A stretch of 64,000 nucleotides of DNA from Malania oleifera (GCF_029873635.1 NC_080419.1:74388597-74452596); one strand, 5' to 3'; positions 23,397-35,600 are shown, numbered from the stretch's first letter. Numbers and translations: made by a program. The notes: generated by a model not told the origin, from the letters alone.

Positions 23397-23404
23397 TATA
23401 AATA
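23397..23404 (+). promoter_or_regulatory. TATA box of element C 5' LTR
   Basis: TATAAATA is preceded directly by the CTCGTCGACGAG array and followed 40 bp later by the CT tract. The same arrangement occurs at 30,296-30,303 in the 3' LTR. Confidence 0.55.
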
Positions 23405-23438
23405 TCTTTTTCACTTGCTTAATGATAAAGAAACCAAA

Positions 23439-23440
<2 letters not shown>

Positions 23441-23515
<75 letters not shown>

Positions 23516-23531
23516 CTCTCTTTCTCCCTCT
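23441..23531. repeat. (CT)n microsatellite in element C 5' LTR
   Basis: Over 35 CT units with a few CG or CC changes. The Ser/Leu-rich open frames over it are repeat artefacts. Confidence 0.95.
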
Positions 23532-24977
23532 AGGATCTCAGGCCGCCAATTGCCGAAATCAACGATCCAACGTTACCACATGGATCAGGAGGAGAATCTC
23601 TACGTTTATAGAGGATTGAAAATTCATTTTGAGGATTTTTGGGTTTTGACCCAAAACTGAGGTAAGGGTCCGATTTCATTTTCGTTTCAGTATATATGTA
23701 GTAGTAAGAATTATAGTGAAGTATAGTTCTTGGATGTTTAGGTTTTGGGAACTTGGTTCGTAGTTTTGGAGCCGTAGAGTTTGTATTTTGGTATTCAAGA
23801 AAAGGTAAAGGAATTCTGTTTATATCAGTTATTTTTGAAATTAGAATCGGTAAATATGTAGTTTACGATTATATGTATATTTTGGTTACTTATTTGGGAA
23901 ATCTATCGGGTGAAAATGCGGATTTTCAGGTTACAATTTTTGGGAAAATTGGGGATTTTGGGTATCATCTTTATTTCTGTTGGAAAATTGTATGTTGTAT
24001 AAAACTATAGTAATGAGATGACCGTACATGTATTTGTACTAAACTTTATTTCTCAAACTGGAAACGAAATGATTGTTGTATACTCAAATAAGTGTGGAAT
24101 GAACGGTTGTATGTAAAATGTTCCAGGTTTTGTAAAACAGCTAGGGACGGCTAATTACCGTACATTGATGGGTATAGGAACATGATTTCCAAAATTGTTC
24201 CAGGTTTTGTAAAGCATCTTGGGGCGGCTAATTACCGTACGTTGACGCCATGTCTCGGCTAAATACCATGGGCAAGAGTGTCCGGCTCTATATTCGAGGG
24301 TGTGAAATATCGCCTGTTTGTTCCAACTGATCACCGATGGGTGTGAGTGGACACCGTACTGGCAACGATATCACTGTGAGGCTTCGGTTATTGTAGGGTA
24401 TCGAGTGCTTGAGTGTGACGACACTGATCGTATGTTTGGTATCGTATGTATTGGAACTGGATTGTGAAAATATTGGAACTGTATCATGATATGTTTTTTG
24501 TTGAAATAACACTTGTATGCCACACATTGATATAACCTGCTTTTTTCCTTACTGAGAGGGGTCTCACCCCGAATATACAAATGTTTTTCAGGTCCTTCGG
24601 GTATCCGAAACTAGCATCCTAGCATTTGGGAGCATGGGTGTCTGTTAGCTACATAAAGTACTTATGTAAGTATGGATTTTGTAACCAGGTTGATTGTTAG
24701 GTTTTGTAGACACTTTGGGTATGTACTGTATTTTAGAGCATAGACTCTAGTAATATATAGACTCTGGTATGGTACGATGTATGTATTAGAAAGAATATTT
24801 CTGCTGCGTATTTGATGAGTATGGATATGTTTGTGAATGTGTATAGGGTGCACGTGTACCCCACGGGGTCAGACCCTCATTCAGTTTAGTATCATGTATG
24901 TTTTAATTGATATAGGGACAGGTTAGGTTACTATATTCACACTTGGGACTCATTCGTGGGTTCGAGGTGTGACAGCT

Positions 24978-24990
24978 TAGTATCAGAGCA
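24978..24990 (+). promoter_or_regulatory. Primer-binding site of element C
   Basis: TAGTATCAGAGCA lies three bases after the LTR end. It is one base from the TGGTATCAGAGC initiator-tRNA-Met primer type. Confidence 0.75.
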
Positions 24991-25233
24991 TAACGAGGTT
25001 GTTAGGTCTTGTAGACTTGGTTAAGCATAGTTATGTGTACAAACTTGAGTATAGGTTGTAGGAAAATGGGTAACGTAGGTCGAGGGTTGTCTTGTTGCTA
25101 GACAGGGACTCATTGACGGTGTTCTGTGTTTTTCCTAGAATGAGGATTTCAGTAAAATCACGGCAAGCCATTGATGGTTTTGTATCAGTGTGATAGGACA
25201 GACCTAGACCCATGAGAATTAAGTTAACATGAT

Positions 25234-26236
25234 TTGCTTTCAATGATTATGCTAACTGTGTACGATATAGGAATTCTAACTGATTCCTATCCTACTTTCA
25301 GAATTGAGCCCAAGGATAACAACTTGGATAGTGGTTCCGAGGGGACTACGAGTGACAAGTCTCCTTGTGTGGCTCAGGGTTTGACGAGGCAGGTTATGCA
25401 GGAGATCAGACGAAGTGTTAGGAGACGTGAGCACTCTCCTACTGCTACGGGTTGTACCCTAGAGAGGTTCACCTGCATGCACCCTCTGAAGTTTATGGGA
25501 GGACCTAATCCGATAGTAACAGGGTGCAGAAGACTGAGAAGATATTGGAAATTCAGCACTGAACTGATTAGAAGAAGGTTCTCTATTCTACCTTTCGGCT
25601 GGCAGGAGAAGCGGAAATATGGTGGACGGATGTGAGTCTACATGAGAAGCAGAGAGCTGATCCATCTGGTATGACTTGGAGCCACTTCAAGGAGGTATTT
25701 TTTAAGAGATACTTCTTGCCCTCCACTCATGATGTGAAGGCTGATGAGTTCTCGAGCATGACTCAGAGAACCCTGATGGTGCAGGATATGCTACCAGATA
25801 TATTGTGCTATCTCGTTTCGCACCGTATCTGATCTCAAACAAGTATGAGAAGGCTCGATGGTTCGAGAAGGGTCTGAGAAAGGACATCCACAGGCTTGTG
25901 GGGATGCAACAGATTCAAGAGTTTTTGTTCTAGTGAATAAAGCCACCATAGTCGAGGCTGACCTCCAGGGGGATGAGATGGTACAGAAGCAAAAGAAGAT
26001 GCCAGTATCTTCTGGTTCTCATACTGGTCCTTGACAGGGACAGTGGAAGAAGAATAAGAACTATAGTTTGGGTTATCTCCAGAATATGGAGCAGCAAAGT
26101 TCTCAGGGGGATCCATCCTCCGCACCATGCGCCAAGTGTCGTAAATGGCACGATAGTGAATGCCAGTCATTCTAGGCTAACTGCTACAATTGTGGCAAAC
26201 TAGGCCACATATCCTGAAACTGTTAAGCATAGAGGA
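25234..26236 (+). pseudogene. Element C gag (decayed)
   Basis: This is a capsid-like gag. 25,300-25,520 encodes a Ser/Asp/Glu-rich leader and ERFTCMHPLKFMGGPNPIV. 25,632-25,830 encodes the gag core (GMTWSHFKEVFFKRYF, ADEFSSMTQRTLMVQ). About 25,850-25,930 continues in another frame with WFEKGLRKDIHRLVGMQ. A zinc knuckle reads CYNCGKLGHIS then a stop where Cys is expected, at about 26,190-26,220. Frameshifts occur near 25,530 and 25,800. Confidence 0.8.
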
Positions 26237-29200
26237 GTGATATGCTTGCACAGAGCCAGAACCGTGGAAGTAATCAGATGCCTCAGGGGGAACTATCAGG
26301 CAAGCACAGGTCCAGCGAGGGTGTACTATCTTACTCCAGCAGATGTGGAACACGCTAGGAACATGGTGGCAGGTACCACGTTATTGCTTTCAAATAGAGC
26401 TATTATTTTATTTGATTCGGGAGTAACCCATTCTTTTATATCTACAAGTTTTGTGAAACTGTGTGGGGTTGAAACCCAAGTGATGGATGAGTTGTTGTCT
26501 GTGGCTACACTGACTAGGAGTATAACAATCTGTAGTAAGATGTTGGGAAACTGCCCAATGGTTATTTAGGGAAGGCTGTTACCAAGGAACCTAATAGTAT
26601 ACAACATGTGTGGATTTGACGTCATACTGGGGATGGATTGGTTATTCTCTAGTTATGCGGTGACTGATTGTCATAGGAAAGTAGTAGTATTCAAACCTCC
26701 TAGGAGCAAGAGTATGAGTTTGTGGGATCGTGTGTACGTTCAATGCCACATATTATGTCGGCTATACAGGCAAGAAGGTTACTCTTAGAGGATTGTCAAG
26801 GGTACCTAGCTTGTGTGAAGGAACCGCCTCGGGATGAACTGAAACCTGAAGATATTCGAGTGATAGACAAATTTTTGGATGTATTCCCAGAAGACTTACA
26901 CTGTTTACCTCCTGATCGAGGGGTGGAGTTCACTATCGAGTTACTACCGGGTAAGGCACCCATTTCTAAAGCTCCATATTAGATGGCTCCAGCTGAACTT
27001 AGAGAGTTGAAGGAGTAGTTGCAGGAACTATTGGACAATGGCTTTATCACACCTAGTGTTTTGCCCTAGGGAGCTCCAATATTGTTTATGAGGAAGAAGG
27101 ATGGTCGATGAGAATGTGCATTGATTACTGTGAGATCAACAAGGTAACAGTGAAGAATCGATACCTATTGCCTCGTATAAATGATCTATTTGACCAACTG
27201 CAGGGAACACAGGTCTTTTCGAAGATTGATCTACAATTAGGGTATCATCAGGTGAGAGTTAGGACTGAGGATGTAGCGAAGACTGCTTTTCGAACCAGAT
27301 ACGGTTACTACGATTTTTTGGTCATGCCTTTTGGGTTGACTGACGCTCCAACAGTATTTATGGACCTAAGGAACAGGGTTTTCCATGAATACTTGGATCA
27401 ATTTGTGGTGGTGTTTATCAATGACATTCTAGTATTTTCTAGAAGTTTGGAAGAGCATAGAAACCATCTGAGGTTGGTACTTCAGGTCTTACGGGAGAAG
27501 AAGTTGTATACTAAGCTGAAGAAATGCGAGTTCTGGTTGAATCAGGTCATATTTCTAGGCTATGTCATATCAAAGGGTGGTATCTCAATTGATCCTGGTA
27601 AGATAGAAGCAGTGGTTAATTGAGTGAAACCGAAGAGCGTACAAGATGTTTGGAGTTTCCTAGGATTGGATGGGTATTACCGGCGGTTTGTGGAGGGATT
27701 CTGTAAGTTATCTGGCCCTCTGACATAGTTGACAAGAAAGGGTGTGAGATTTGATTGGAATGACAAGTGTGAGTAGAGTTTCTAGGAGTTAAAACACCGA
27801 CTGGTCACTGCTCCAGTTTTAACCATCCCATTTGGGGATGATGGTTTTGTGATTTACAGCGACGCATCGCTAAAGGGTTTGGGATGTGTGCTGATGCAAT
27901 AGACGAAAGTAATTGCTTATGCTTCTCGACAACTCAAGGAGTACGAGAAGAATTACCCTACGCATGATCTAGAGTTGGCGGCAGTACTATATGCATTGAA
28001 GATCTGGAGACACTACTTGTATAGTGAACAGTGTGAGATCTTTATGGACCACAAGAGCCTCAGACACTTTCACATAGAAGGAGTTGAACATGAGGGAGAG
28101 GAGGTGACTGGAACTGATCAAGGACTACGATTGCACCATTAGCTTTCATCCAGGGAAAGTTAATGTGGTAGTTTATGTGTGTCAGTATTTGCAGTAGTGG
28201 GTCAGCATCATATTAGACAGGATCTGGAAAGTCTTTGTGTAGATTTGGTGGATGGTAATCATTAGCCTTTCATTGCTAACTTGGTGATCCAGCTGACATT
28301 ATTTGAGAAAATTAAAGCCGCGTAGGCTAATGATGCGGATTTAGTCAAGGTTGTAAAGAAAGTATAGTAAGGGTTGGCTATAGATTTTAACATCTTCGAG
28401 GGAAATGTACTGAGGTTTGGGACCAGGCTGTGTGTTCCAAACGACGAGGGGATAATGAGGACGATCCTGGAGGAGGCGCATCATTCTTTGTATACGGTAC
28501 ATCCAGGTAGTACAAAGATGTATCGGGATTTGCGCGAGTCCTTCTGGTAGAGTGACATGAAATGGGAGATTTCTTGATTTGTGGAGTAATGTCTAACGTG
28601 TCAGTAGGTAAAGGTTAAACATCAAAGGCCGGTAGGCCCGTTGCAGCCATTGAGTATTCCGGAGTGGAAATGGGAGCATATTTCCATGGACTTTGTCACT
28701 GGATTGCCACCAACACTACACGGGCAAAATGTCATCTGGGTAATCGTGGACAGGTTGACCAAATCTACTCACTTTGTACCGATAAAGGTTAGCTACTCTT
28801 TGAGTAGGCTAGCAGGTTTGTACATGTAGGAGATAGTCAAAATGCACGGGGTACTAGTGTCTATTGTTTCAGTTCGAGACCTGAGGTTGACTTCTCGATT
28901 CTAGAAGAGTTTAAAGGAAGCATTGGGGATGAAGCTTATATTTAGTACAACATTCCATCCCCAAACTGATGGACAGTAAAAGAGGATGATACAGATCTTG
29001 GAGGATATGTTACGGGCTTGTGTATTAGACTTCGGTGGTAGTTGGATTTAGTTTCTACCATTGGTGGAGTTTGCCTATAACAATAGCTTCCAAGCTAGTA
29101 TCAAGATGACACCGTTCGAGGCATTGTATGGTCGGAGGTGTTGGTCTCCTCTATATTGAGATGAAATCGGTGAACGGAAGATATTGGGTCCAGAAGTCAT

Positions 29201-29721
29201 ACAGCAGACTTCTAGAAAGGTCAAATTGATCAGGGATAAGATTAAATCAGCTCAGAGTAGGTAGAAGAGTTATGTGGATGTTCGCCATCGTGAGTTGGAA
29301 TTCGAGGTTGGGGGTAAGATATTCCTAAGAATTGCTTCGATGAAAGGGGTGATGAGATTTGGGAAGAAGGGCAAGCTGATCCCTAAGTATATCAGACCAT
29401 TCAAGGTACTGGAACAAGTGGGTTTGGTGGCCTACAGAATTGCACTACCCCTAGCACTCTTGAGGATCCATGATATGTTTCACGTATTCATGTTGAGGAG
29501 GTACGTTCCAGATACGTCGCATATGATTAGTTACGAATCTTTAAAGATTGGGGATGCTTTGGCATGTGAGGAGATACACATTCAGATTCTGGACTGTAAA
29601 GTTTAGAAGCTACGTACTAAGGCGATATCGTTAGTGAAGGTTGTGGCAGAATCACGCGGTTGAGGAAGCTTTTTGGGAATTAGAGATGCAAATATGCCGG
29701 AAACATCCACAATTGTTCTAA
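26237..29721 (+). pseudogene. Element C pol: protease, RT, RNase H, integrase, chromodomain
   Basis: Domains in order: protease near 26,400 (LFDSGVTHSFIST, Asp-Ser-Gly intact); linker 26,740-26,970; RT 26,980-27,620 ([46 protein letters not shown]); RNase H 27,840-28,080 ([30 protein letters not shown]); integrase zinc domain 28,480-28,610 (HHSLYTVHPGST, CLTCQ) and core 28,670-29,150 (SMDFVTGLP, FHPQTDGQ); C-terminal GKIFLR..KGVMRFGKKGKL 29,310-29,480; chromodomain to 29,721. The RT catalytic box reads F-I-N-D where F-I-D-D is expected. Many TAG/TGA stops sit at former Gln/Arg/Trp codons. Confidence 0.9.
29577..29721 (+). pseudogene. Chromodomain remnant of element C
   Basis: After IQILDCKV and a stop, the frame must shift once. 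It then reads LWQNHAVEEAFWELEMQI, CRKHPQLF and stops at 29,719-29,721. Aromatic and acidic residues (W, E-E-A-F-W-E) are typical of chromovirus integrase-fused chromodomains, which bind modified histone tails and steer integration. It places element C in the Tekay/Del lineage. Confidence 0.75.
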
Positions 29722-30008
29722 GTAGTAGTTTTAATAGTAGGATCGATATGTGTATGTATGTATATAGTATTCTATTATTGTAGTAATGATGTGTGGTTAG
29801 TCTTTGGGAGAGTTTTGTAGTATTGTGACTCTCGAGATGGTAGGTATGTAACAACGGTATTTCTCCACCATAAGTGAGGGTATATATGTGTTTGGGACGA
29901 GGCTGCTATATGGGTAGTTGCTGGCTCTTCCTTGAGTCGGGTATATGTTTGGACATGTAGTTGAGTTGGTAAATAAGAGATTACAAATTTCGAGGATGCA
30001 ATTTTTGT

Positions 30009-30021
30009 AAGGAGGAGAGGT
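30009..30021 (+). promoter_or_regulatory. Polypurine tract of element C
   Basis: AAGGAGGAGAGGT lies directly before the 3' LTR. It is preceded by TTCGAGGATGCAATTTTTGT, the usual gypsy pre-PPT motif. Confidence 0.75.
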
Positions 30022-30361
30022 TGTAAGAACCCGACTCGAAATAAGTGTATTAAATAAATGAGGAAAAGAGAAGGAAAGTTTAAAAGGTAAAAATCTGCAG
30101 GGCTTGTCGATCAAGCCTCTTGTTTAGCTCGGCGATGAGATTCAGTAGCTCGTCGACGAGGAGATTCCGAGAGATTTCAGGAAATCTTGAAATCTTAGGC
30201 TTGTTGATGAGGCCACCTTGGCATCGGCGAACTTCCTTCTGCAGCTCGTCGATGAGGATGCCGTCTTGTCAATAAGGTTGGCCGGGTCAAAGGGTTATAA
30301 ATATCTTTTTCACTTGCTTAATGGCTAAGAAATCAAAAATCACTCTATCTCTAGAACTCAA

Positions 30362-30414
<53 letters not shown>

Positions 30415-31855
30415 GAGGATCTCAGGCCACCAGTTGCCGAAATCAACGATTCGACGTTACCATATGGATCAAGAGGAGAATCTCTACATTTATAGTGGAT
30501 CGAAAATTCATTTCGAGGATTTTTCTATTTTGACCCAAAACCTAGGGAAGGGTCCGATTTCATTTTTGTTTCGGTATATATGTAGTAGTAAGAATTATAG
30601 TGAAGTATAGTCCTTGGATTTCTAGGTTTTGGGAACTCGGTTCGTAGTTTTGGAGTCGTAGAGTTCGTATTTTGGTATTCAGGAAAAGGTAAGGAGATTC
30701 TGTTTATATCAGTTATTTTTTAAATCAGAATCGATAAATATGTAGTTTACGATTGTATGTATGTTTTGGTTTTGGGAAAATTTATCAGGTGAAAATGTGG
30801 GATTTCAGGTTACAATTTTCGGGAAAATTCAGGGTTTCGGATATCATCTCTATTTCTATTGGAAAATTGTACGTTGTATAAAACTATAGTAATGAGATGA
30901 TCATACATGTATTTGTATTAAACTGTATTTCTCGAACTGGAAATGATATGATTGTTGTATACTTAAATAAGTGTGGAATGAATTGTTGTATGTAAAATGT
31001 TCCAGATTTTGTAAAACAGTTATGGGCGGCTAATTACCGTATGCTGATGGGTATAGGAACATGAGTTCCAAAATTGTTCTAGGTTTTGTAAAACAGTTAG
31101 GGGCGGCTAATTACCATACGCTAACGCTATGTCTCGGCTAAATACCGTGAGCGAGAGCATCCTGTTTTATATCTGAGGGTGTGAAATATTGCCTGTTTGT
31201 TTTGATTGGTCACCGATAGGTGTGAGTGGACACTGTACTAGCAATGATATTGCTATGAGGTTTCGGTTATTGCAGGGTATCGGGTGCTTAAGTGTCATGA
31301 CACTAACCATATGTTTAGTACCGTATGTATTGGAGTTGGATTTTGAAAATACTAGAACTATATCGTGTTATGTTTTATGTTAAAATAACACTTGTATGCC
31401 ACACACTCATATAACCTGTTTTCTTCCTTACTCAGAGGTGTCTCACCCCGAATATACAAATGTTTTTCAAGTCCTTCGGATAGCCGAAACTAGCATCCTA
31501 GCGTTCGGGAGCGTGGGTGTTGGTTAGCTACATAGAGTACTTATGTAAGTACGAATTTTGTAACCGGGTTGTTATTGTTGGGTTTTTTAAACACCCAGGG
31601 TATGTACTGCATTTTGAAGCATAAACTCTAGTTATGTATAGACTCTGGTATGGTACGATGTATGTATTAGAAAGAATATTTCCACTGCGTATTTGATGAG
31701 TATGGATATGTATATGAATGTGTATAGGGTGTACGTGTATCCCACGGGGTCGGACCCTCATTCAGTTTAGTATCATGTATGTTTTAATTAATACAAAGAC
31801 AGGTTAAGTTACTCTATTCACACCTGGGACCCATCCGCGAGTTCGGGGCGTGACA
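30022..31855 (+). repeat. 3' LTR of element C
   Basis: It runs from TGTAAGAACCCG to GGGGCGTGACA. It matches the 5' LTR throughout. It lacks one CTCGTCGAC palindrome unit (about 21 bp) and has a shorter CT tract (30,364-30,413). TATAAATA is at 30,296-30,303. Confidence 0.9.
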
Positions 31856-32394
31856 CTTCTAACGAGTGAGAACATTACAGATGAGATTGCGAAGATGTTT
31901 CCAAATCTGTTCGAACAACCATTGGTAATGGTGGTGGTGGGAGATGGCGAATCAAGTCAAAGTTTGAAGATTGGTGTGGTTCTGTTAGGAGGACATGCTC
32001 CTAGTGGGCACAATGTGATTTTCGGAATATTTGGTGAGGATCTTTTCTACTTAAATCTAAGTTGTAGACATATAAAAACAATTTTTATTTTTTATTTTTG
32101 GAATGAATTAATTAAGTTCCGATTTCATTTTGTTGTAGTTGTTGGCTTCAAATATTTTATTTTTATTTATTTATTTAGAAAAAGAAATCCTCAATTTGAT
32201 TAGTCCGAATGGAAACATTTGAAGATGAAACATATTTTTTCCTTTTTTTTTTGGTTTGTTGTTCTTTTCTTATCCTACATTTTTTTCTCAATCAAATGAG
32301 GCGTTTGATTAATTTGGTGGATTTTGATTTACTTATTGGTGATTTTTATTATTTTGTGATTCTGTTTTTAGAGGAATTAGGTTTGGGTTTGTAG

Positions 32395-33072
32395 ATTCAA
32401 GAAGTGCTTGTGAAGTTCATAGAGAATGCAGTACAATTTGAGAAGGAGCAGAATAGTGTTCATGGCAAGTATCAATTGAGTGCTAATGAAATTAACGGAG
32501 TGGAACTCCACAGAGTTCTGCAAGCAATGGATGTGAGTTTACTTTATGCTGTTCCTTTTCCTCTTCAATCAAGTAGGATATTGAGTTGTATATATCCCTT
32601 CTGCTCTATTAACTTGAGGATGAATTTTATTTTGATATAGCTCTGGCGTAATTAGAATCAGAAGATGTTCTTCTGTGAATATTGTTTGGGAGGACAGAAA
32701 AACCCTTCATAAGATTAATTATAACAGTGGGGTTTTTTTTTTTTTTTTTAAATTACAATATTTCTTATTTTGAGCTACTGCAGGTGGTAGGCATTGGCTA
32801 AGTGGCTGAGTTGATGATCAAGTATGTTATCATTCCTCTTCTAAGTTGCAGTGATCCTATATCATTAGTAGAAGAATTATATCGAGACTCAGAGCAGATG
32901 TACTGCTTGTAGGTGTTTAAGTGAGGTCTTTTCTTTTCTTTTCATTTTTTTTTTCAATGGATTTTCTATTTGTTTCTCTTCTACAGATGTTACTTGATGT
33001 TGTTCCTGTGTTCAACATAGATTCATCTCTCACAAGGAGCAGTCAGTTAAATTAAATCATGATGGAATAGAG
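32395..33072 (+). pseudogene. ZW10-like gene fragment (three exon remnants)
   Basis: ZW10 is a vesicle-tethering protein of the NRZ/Dsl1 complex (MIP1 in plants), also known from kinetochores. Exon-like part 1 (32,395-32,532, after TTTGTAG, before GTGAGT) encodes IQEVLVKFIENAVQFEKEQ, then SVHGKYQLSANEINGVELHR and VLQAMD. Part 2 (32,784-32,897, after CTACTGCAG) reads VVGIG, a stop, VAELMIKYVIIPLLS and SLVEELYRDSEQ, with an apparent short deletion. Part 3 (32,987-33,072, after CTTCTACAG) reads MLLDVVPVFNIDSSL, then a stop. The match rests on recalled similarity to plant ZW10, which shares LVKFVENAVRFE and LMIKHVI. It lies on the same strand as the PFP fragment but is not in frame with it through the predicted junction. 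Confidence 0.7.
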
Positions 33073-33511
33073 GTTTGTATGTAAAGCATGTCTCTCATTG
33101 TTTGTTGGCTCACTATTAAAGTTTTGCCATTTTCAGTGGTTTTGGGACGTAACAACAAAATATTATAAATACATAATTATGAGCTTGCTATTTTTATTTT
33201 ACTCTTCCCATTTTTTCTAGGTCTAGTTTTACCATGATTATATTTGCCTTCTTGTTTCTTTTGGGACATTATATAACAACAAAATAGTATGAATTCATAA
33301 TTATGAGCCTGCACAATCTTTTTTTTTTTTTTTTTCCTTTGGGGGGAGGAGGGGTTTGCATTTCTCAAATTCAAGTCACTTTGTAATGCAGAAGCAATTA
33401 CTCATAATACACCACAATTGTACTAGGGCTCCTCAACCTCTCTAGGACTGTTTGTCTTACAAACAAGAAGGAATAGGGTACCCTATCGCATGAACTCAAG
33501 TTGTTTATAGT
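33073..33511. other. CACTA interior downstream of the ZW10 fragment
   Basis: AT-rich. It contains a T15 run (33,320-33,335) and two related TATTATAAATACATAATTATGAGC / GTATGAATTCATAATTATGAGC pieces (about 33,160 and 33,288), a diverged duplication. No gene was seen. Confidence 0.4.
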
Positions 33512-35595
33512 TGAAAAGTAAGGTGTAGTCTCAAGAGGGGGGGGTGAATTTGATTTAAAAAAAAAATTTAATTCCTTTTAACCTATTCTTAACTTGTTTG
33601 TCACAAGAACTTAGTTTCTTTTACACAATCAAAAACAACTATGTAAATATCTAAGTAATCATTCAACCAAACCAATCAACCACAGTTTAAAAGTAAACAA
33701 TCAAACCAAGATTAAAATATACAGCACTTAGGTAATGTAAGGACTTGATATGGTTTGTTTGTTTATATATAAGCCTTGTGGATATAAATATGAAATAATC
33801 CCTGTAGTGAAGGATAATTTATGCTTTGCTGATATGGATTTGATTCTTCAATATGACTTTCAACAAACCATTCACAGACACACTTCTTTCCAATGTTCAG
33901 CTTTTAAATAAACTTTCAGTTTAATAAGTTAAGAATGATCAACAAACGTAGTCCCTTTCGGTTTCCGCAATCAATGCTAATCAAACCAAAACAAATTAAC
34001 TTCTAATCTATTTAAAAATCAAACATTCAGAATTCAAAGATTTATAAAGTATCCATGCAATTCATAAATTTTGCTGAAAAATAAAGAGTAGGGAAGAGAG
34101 AGTGAGACAGGGATTTTTATGAGGTTCAACTTATACCTAGCCTATGTCCTCGCCTTTGGTAAACCACCAAAGGATTCACTAAACCTGTTCCTTTACCGGG
34201 CGGAACAAACCTTTACACACTCCTTCAGTAGACTAGAGCCCGCCTTTCCAAACGATATCCTCTTGTTTGGTCACTCCTTAATTAGGTTAGAGCCAGCCTC
34301 TCTAAGTAATATCCCCTTGCTTAGCCAACAATCCAAACAGTCCTTAGAATCGTCAATCTATAAGATACAAATCAAGTATTTGTGTACAAAGAAATTGCTC
34401 CTCAAAGAGCTGATTAGTATGACAGTTACAACACAATAATATACTTCAATAAAATTCAAAATATGAAATTCAAATTGAAGCTCTAAAGATTTATCACCGT
34501 AGGATTCTTTCTATGAATGAAAGAATTGATAATTGAAGCACAACCTCAGTGAGAAAATTAGCAAGACTTTTAGTTACTTTATGCAAGATGTAAGCAATAA
34601 AGCTCTTTCAGAATTTCAGAATGCTTGAGAGAAATCAATTGATTTCTTGGCTCTTGATGTTTAAATCAATGTAACTTGAGGGTATTTATAGATGTAGAAA
34701 GTTGTCTAATTTGGGCCTCAAGTAATTTAAATTTCAAAAATATGTCCATTGAGTTATTTGAAATTTGTCGTGTGACAGACACCCGTGTGCTCTCTTGCAG
34801 TCGTCTGTCCATGTATTTCAACTACAATTTTACAAAAAAAAAAAAAAAAAAAGTAGCAGTCGTCTGTTACTGAACAACTCAATTTTTAACAACATACAGA
34901 AGGGTGGCAGTCAGCTAGCAAAACACACCCAGTCATCTCAGTTGTCACTGGCAATCGTCTGTCAATTACCTAACAGTCATCTGTCAATCTACTGTCTATT
35001 TAAATAAAGTCCTTTAACTTTTTAGTCATCTTTCCATAGATAGACAGTCATCTATCAACTAGTTGTTTCTCATTTCAAGAAATTTTTGATTTCTCTCTCC
35101 TTTTCTTAATTTATCTTGGAATATTAGCTTGTTTAACTTTGAAAAACGTGTTCCAAGACTTAAGCTATGGTCTCTAAGTCTCTTTACCTAATGAGCTTCA
35201 GAATGAAAAAATTTGAATCAACTTGAAGTACTTACAAAGACTTTTCCTAAGAACTCATTTGACTCTTCTTTGCTTTGAGTTCTCTTCATTGTTGATCTCT
35301 GATCTTTCAACACTAATTTAGACTTTGATCTTCATTGATCTTTGAGCTTTCCATGTCGATCACTTGAACTTTCCATGCTTGAAGCTTTTTAATATCAATG
35401 CTCTCATGATCTTTAGGTCTTAATCCATGTTTCAAGCTTGATGTAATCATCCTTATCTGGAGTACAAGCTTTCATGAATACTTTAACCTTACATTCATCA
35501 TTGAGTCTTGAAAATACATCACTTAAACAAAGCATGTTAAGTTCAATCTTGTTTGTTAGCATCAAAATAGGATATTAAACCTTGTAAGGCCAACA
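33512..35595 (-). mobile_element. Solo SIRE-like LTR with TSD ATAGT
   Basis: The plus strand starts TGAAAAGTAAGGTGTAGTCTC and ends TTGTAAGGCCAACA, with ATAGT on both sides (33,507-33,511; 35,596-35,600). It is close kin of the solo LTR at 13,399-15,756 (same termini and the TTCCGCAA and GGATTTTTATGAGGTTC blocks). It carries CAGTCGTCTGTC-type repeats at 34,770-35,060 and TATAAATA on the minus strand at 34,683-34,690. Confidence 0.9.
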
Positions 35596-35600
35596 ATAGT

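Larger units (their letters stand above)
23103..24974 (+). repeat. 5' LTR of element C
   Basis: It runs from TGCAGGAACCCG (TGTAAGAACCCG in the 3' copy) to ...GAGGTGTGACA. It holds CTCGTCGACGAG palindromes (23,183-23,385), TATAAATA (23,397-23,404), a CT microsatellite (23,441-23,531), two copies of a TGTTCCAGGTTTTGTAAA block (about 24,119 and 24,198) and CTTACTGAGAGGGGTCTCACCCC (24,548-24,570). Confidence 0.9.
23103..31855 (+). mobile_element. Element C: complete Tekay-like chromovirus, TSD CTTCT
   Basis: Two LTRs (23,103-24,974 and 30,022-31,855) enclose a primer site, gag, protease, RT, RNase H, integrase, chromodomain remnant and polypurine tract. CTTCT occurs on both sides (23,098-23,102; 31,856-31,860). 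Domain order (RT before integrase) makes it Ty3/gypsy. The C-terminal chromodomain and integrase/linker wording place it near the Tekay/Del clade. The LTRs differ by scattered changes and indels, roughly one base in ten by eye, so it is not recent. All frames are broken. Confidence 0.9.
22836..32033 (+). pseudogene. PFP beta-subunit gene fragment (two exons, split by element C)
   Basis: The intact enzyme reversibly phosphorylates fructose 6-phosphate with pyrophosphate in the cytosol. Exon 1 (22,836-22,938) reads VQTGHLNHSPWLPSILKG, then FNVVDDPSSFAAKNP. Exon 2 (31,881-32,033, after ATTACAG) reads DEIAKMFPNLFEQP, then LKIGVVLLGGHAPSGHNVI and FGIF, ending at a GTGAGG donor. This is the N-terminal part of plant PFP beta, including the start of the nucleotide-binding loop; the family has SGG and PGG where this copy has LGG and PSG. 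Element C occupies the intron. Under 90 residues survive of about 565, and the exon 1 donor is unclear, so this is a dead fragment, probably carried by the CACTA element. Confidence 0.85.

Noticed and set aside
23415..23660. Ser/Leu-rich open frames over a CT tract
   Set aside because: These are repeat artefacts inside element C's LTR; the same occurs at 30,321-30,533 and 42,277-42,483.
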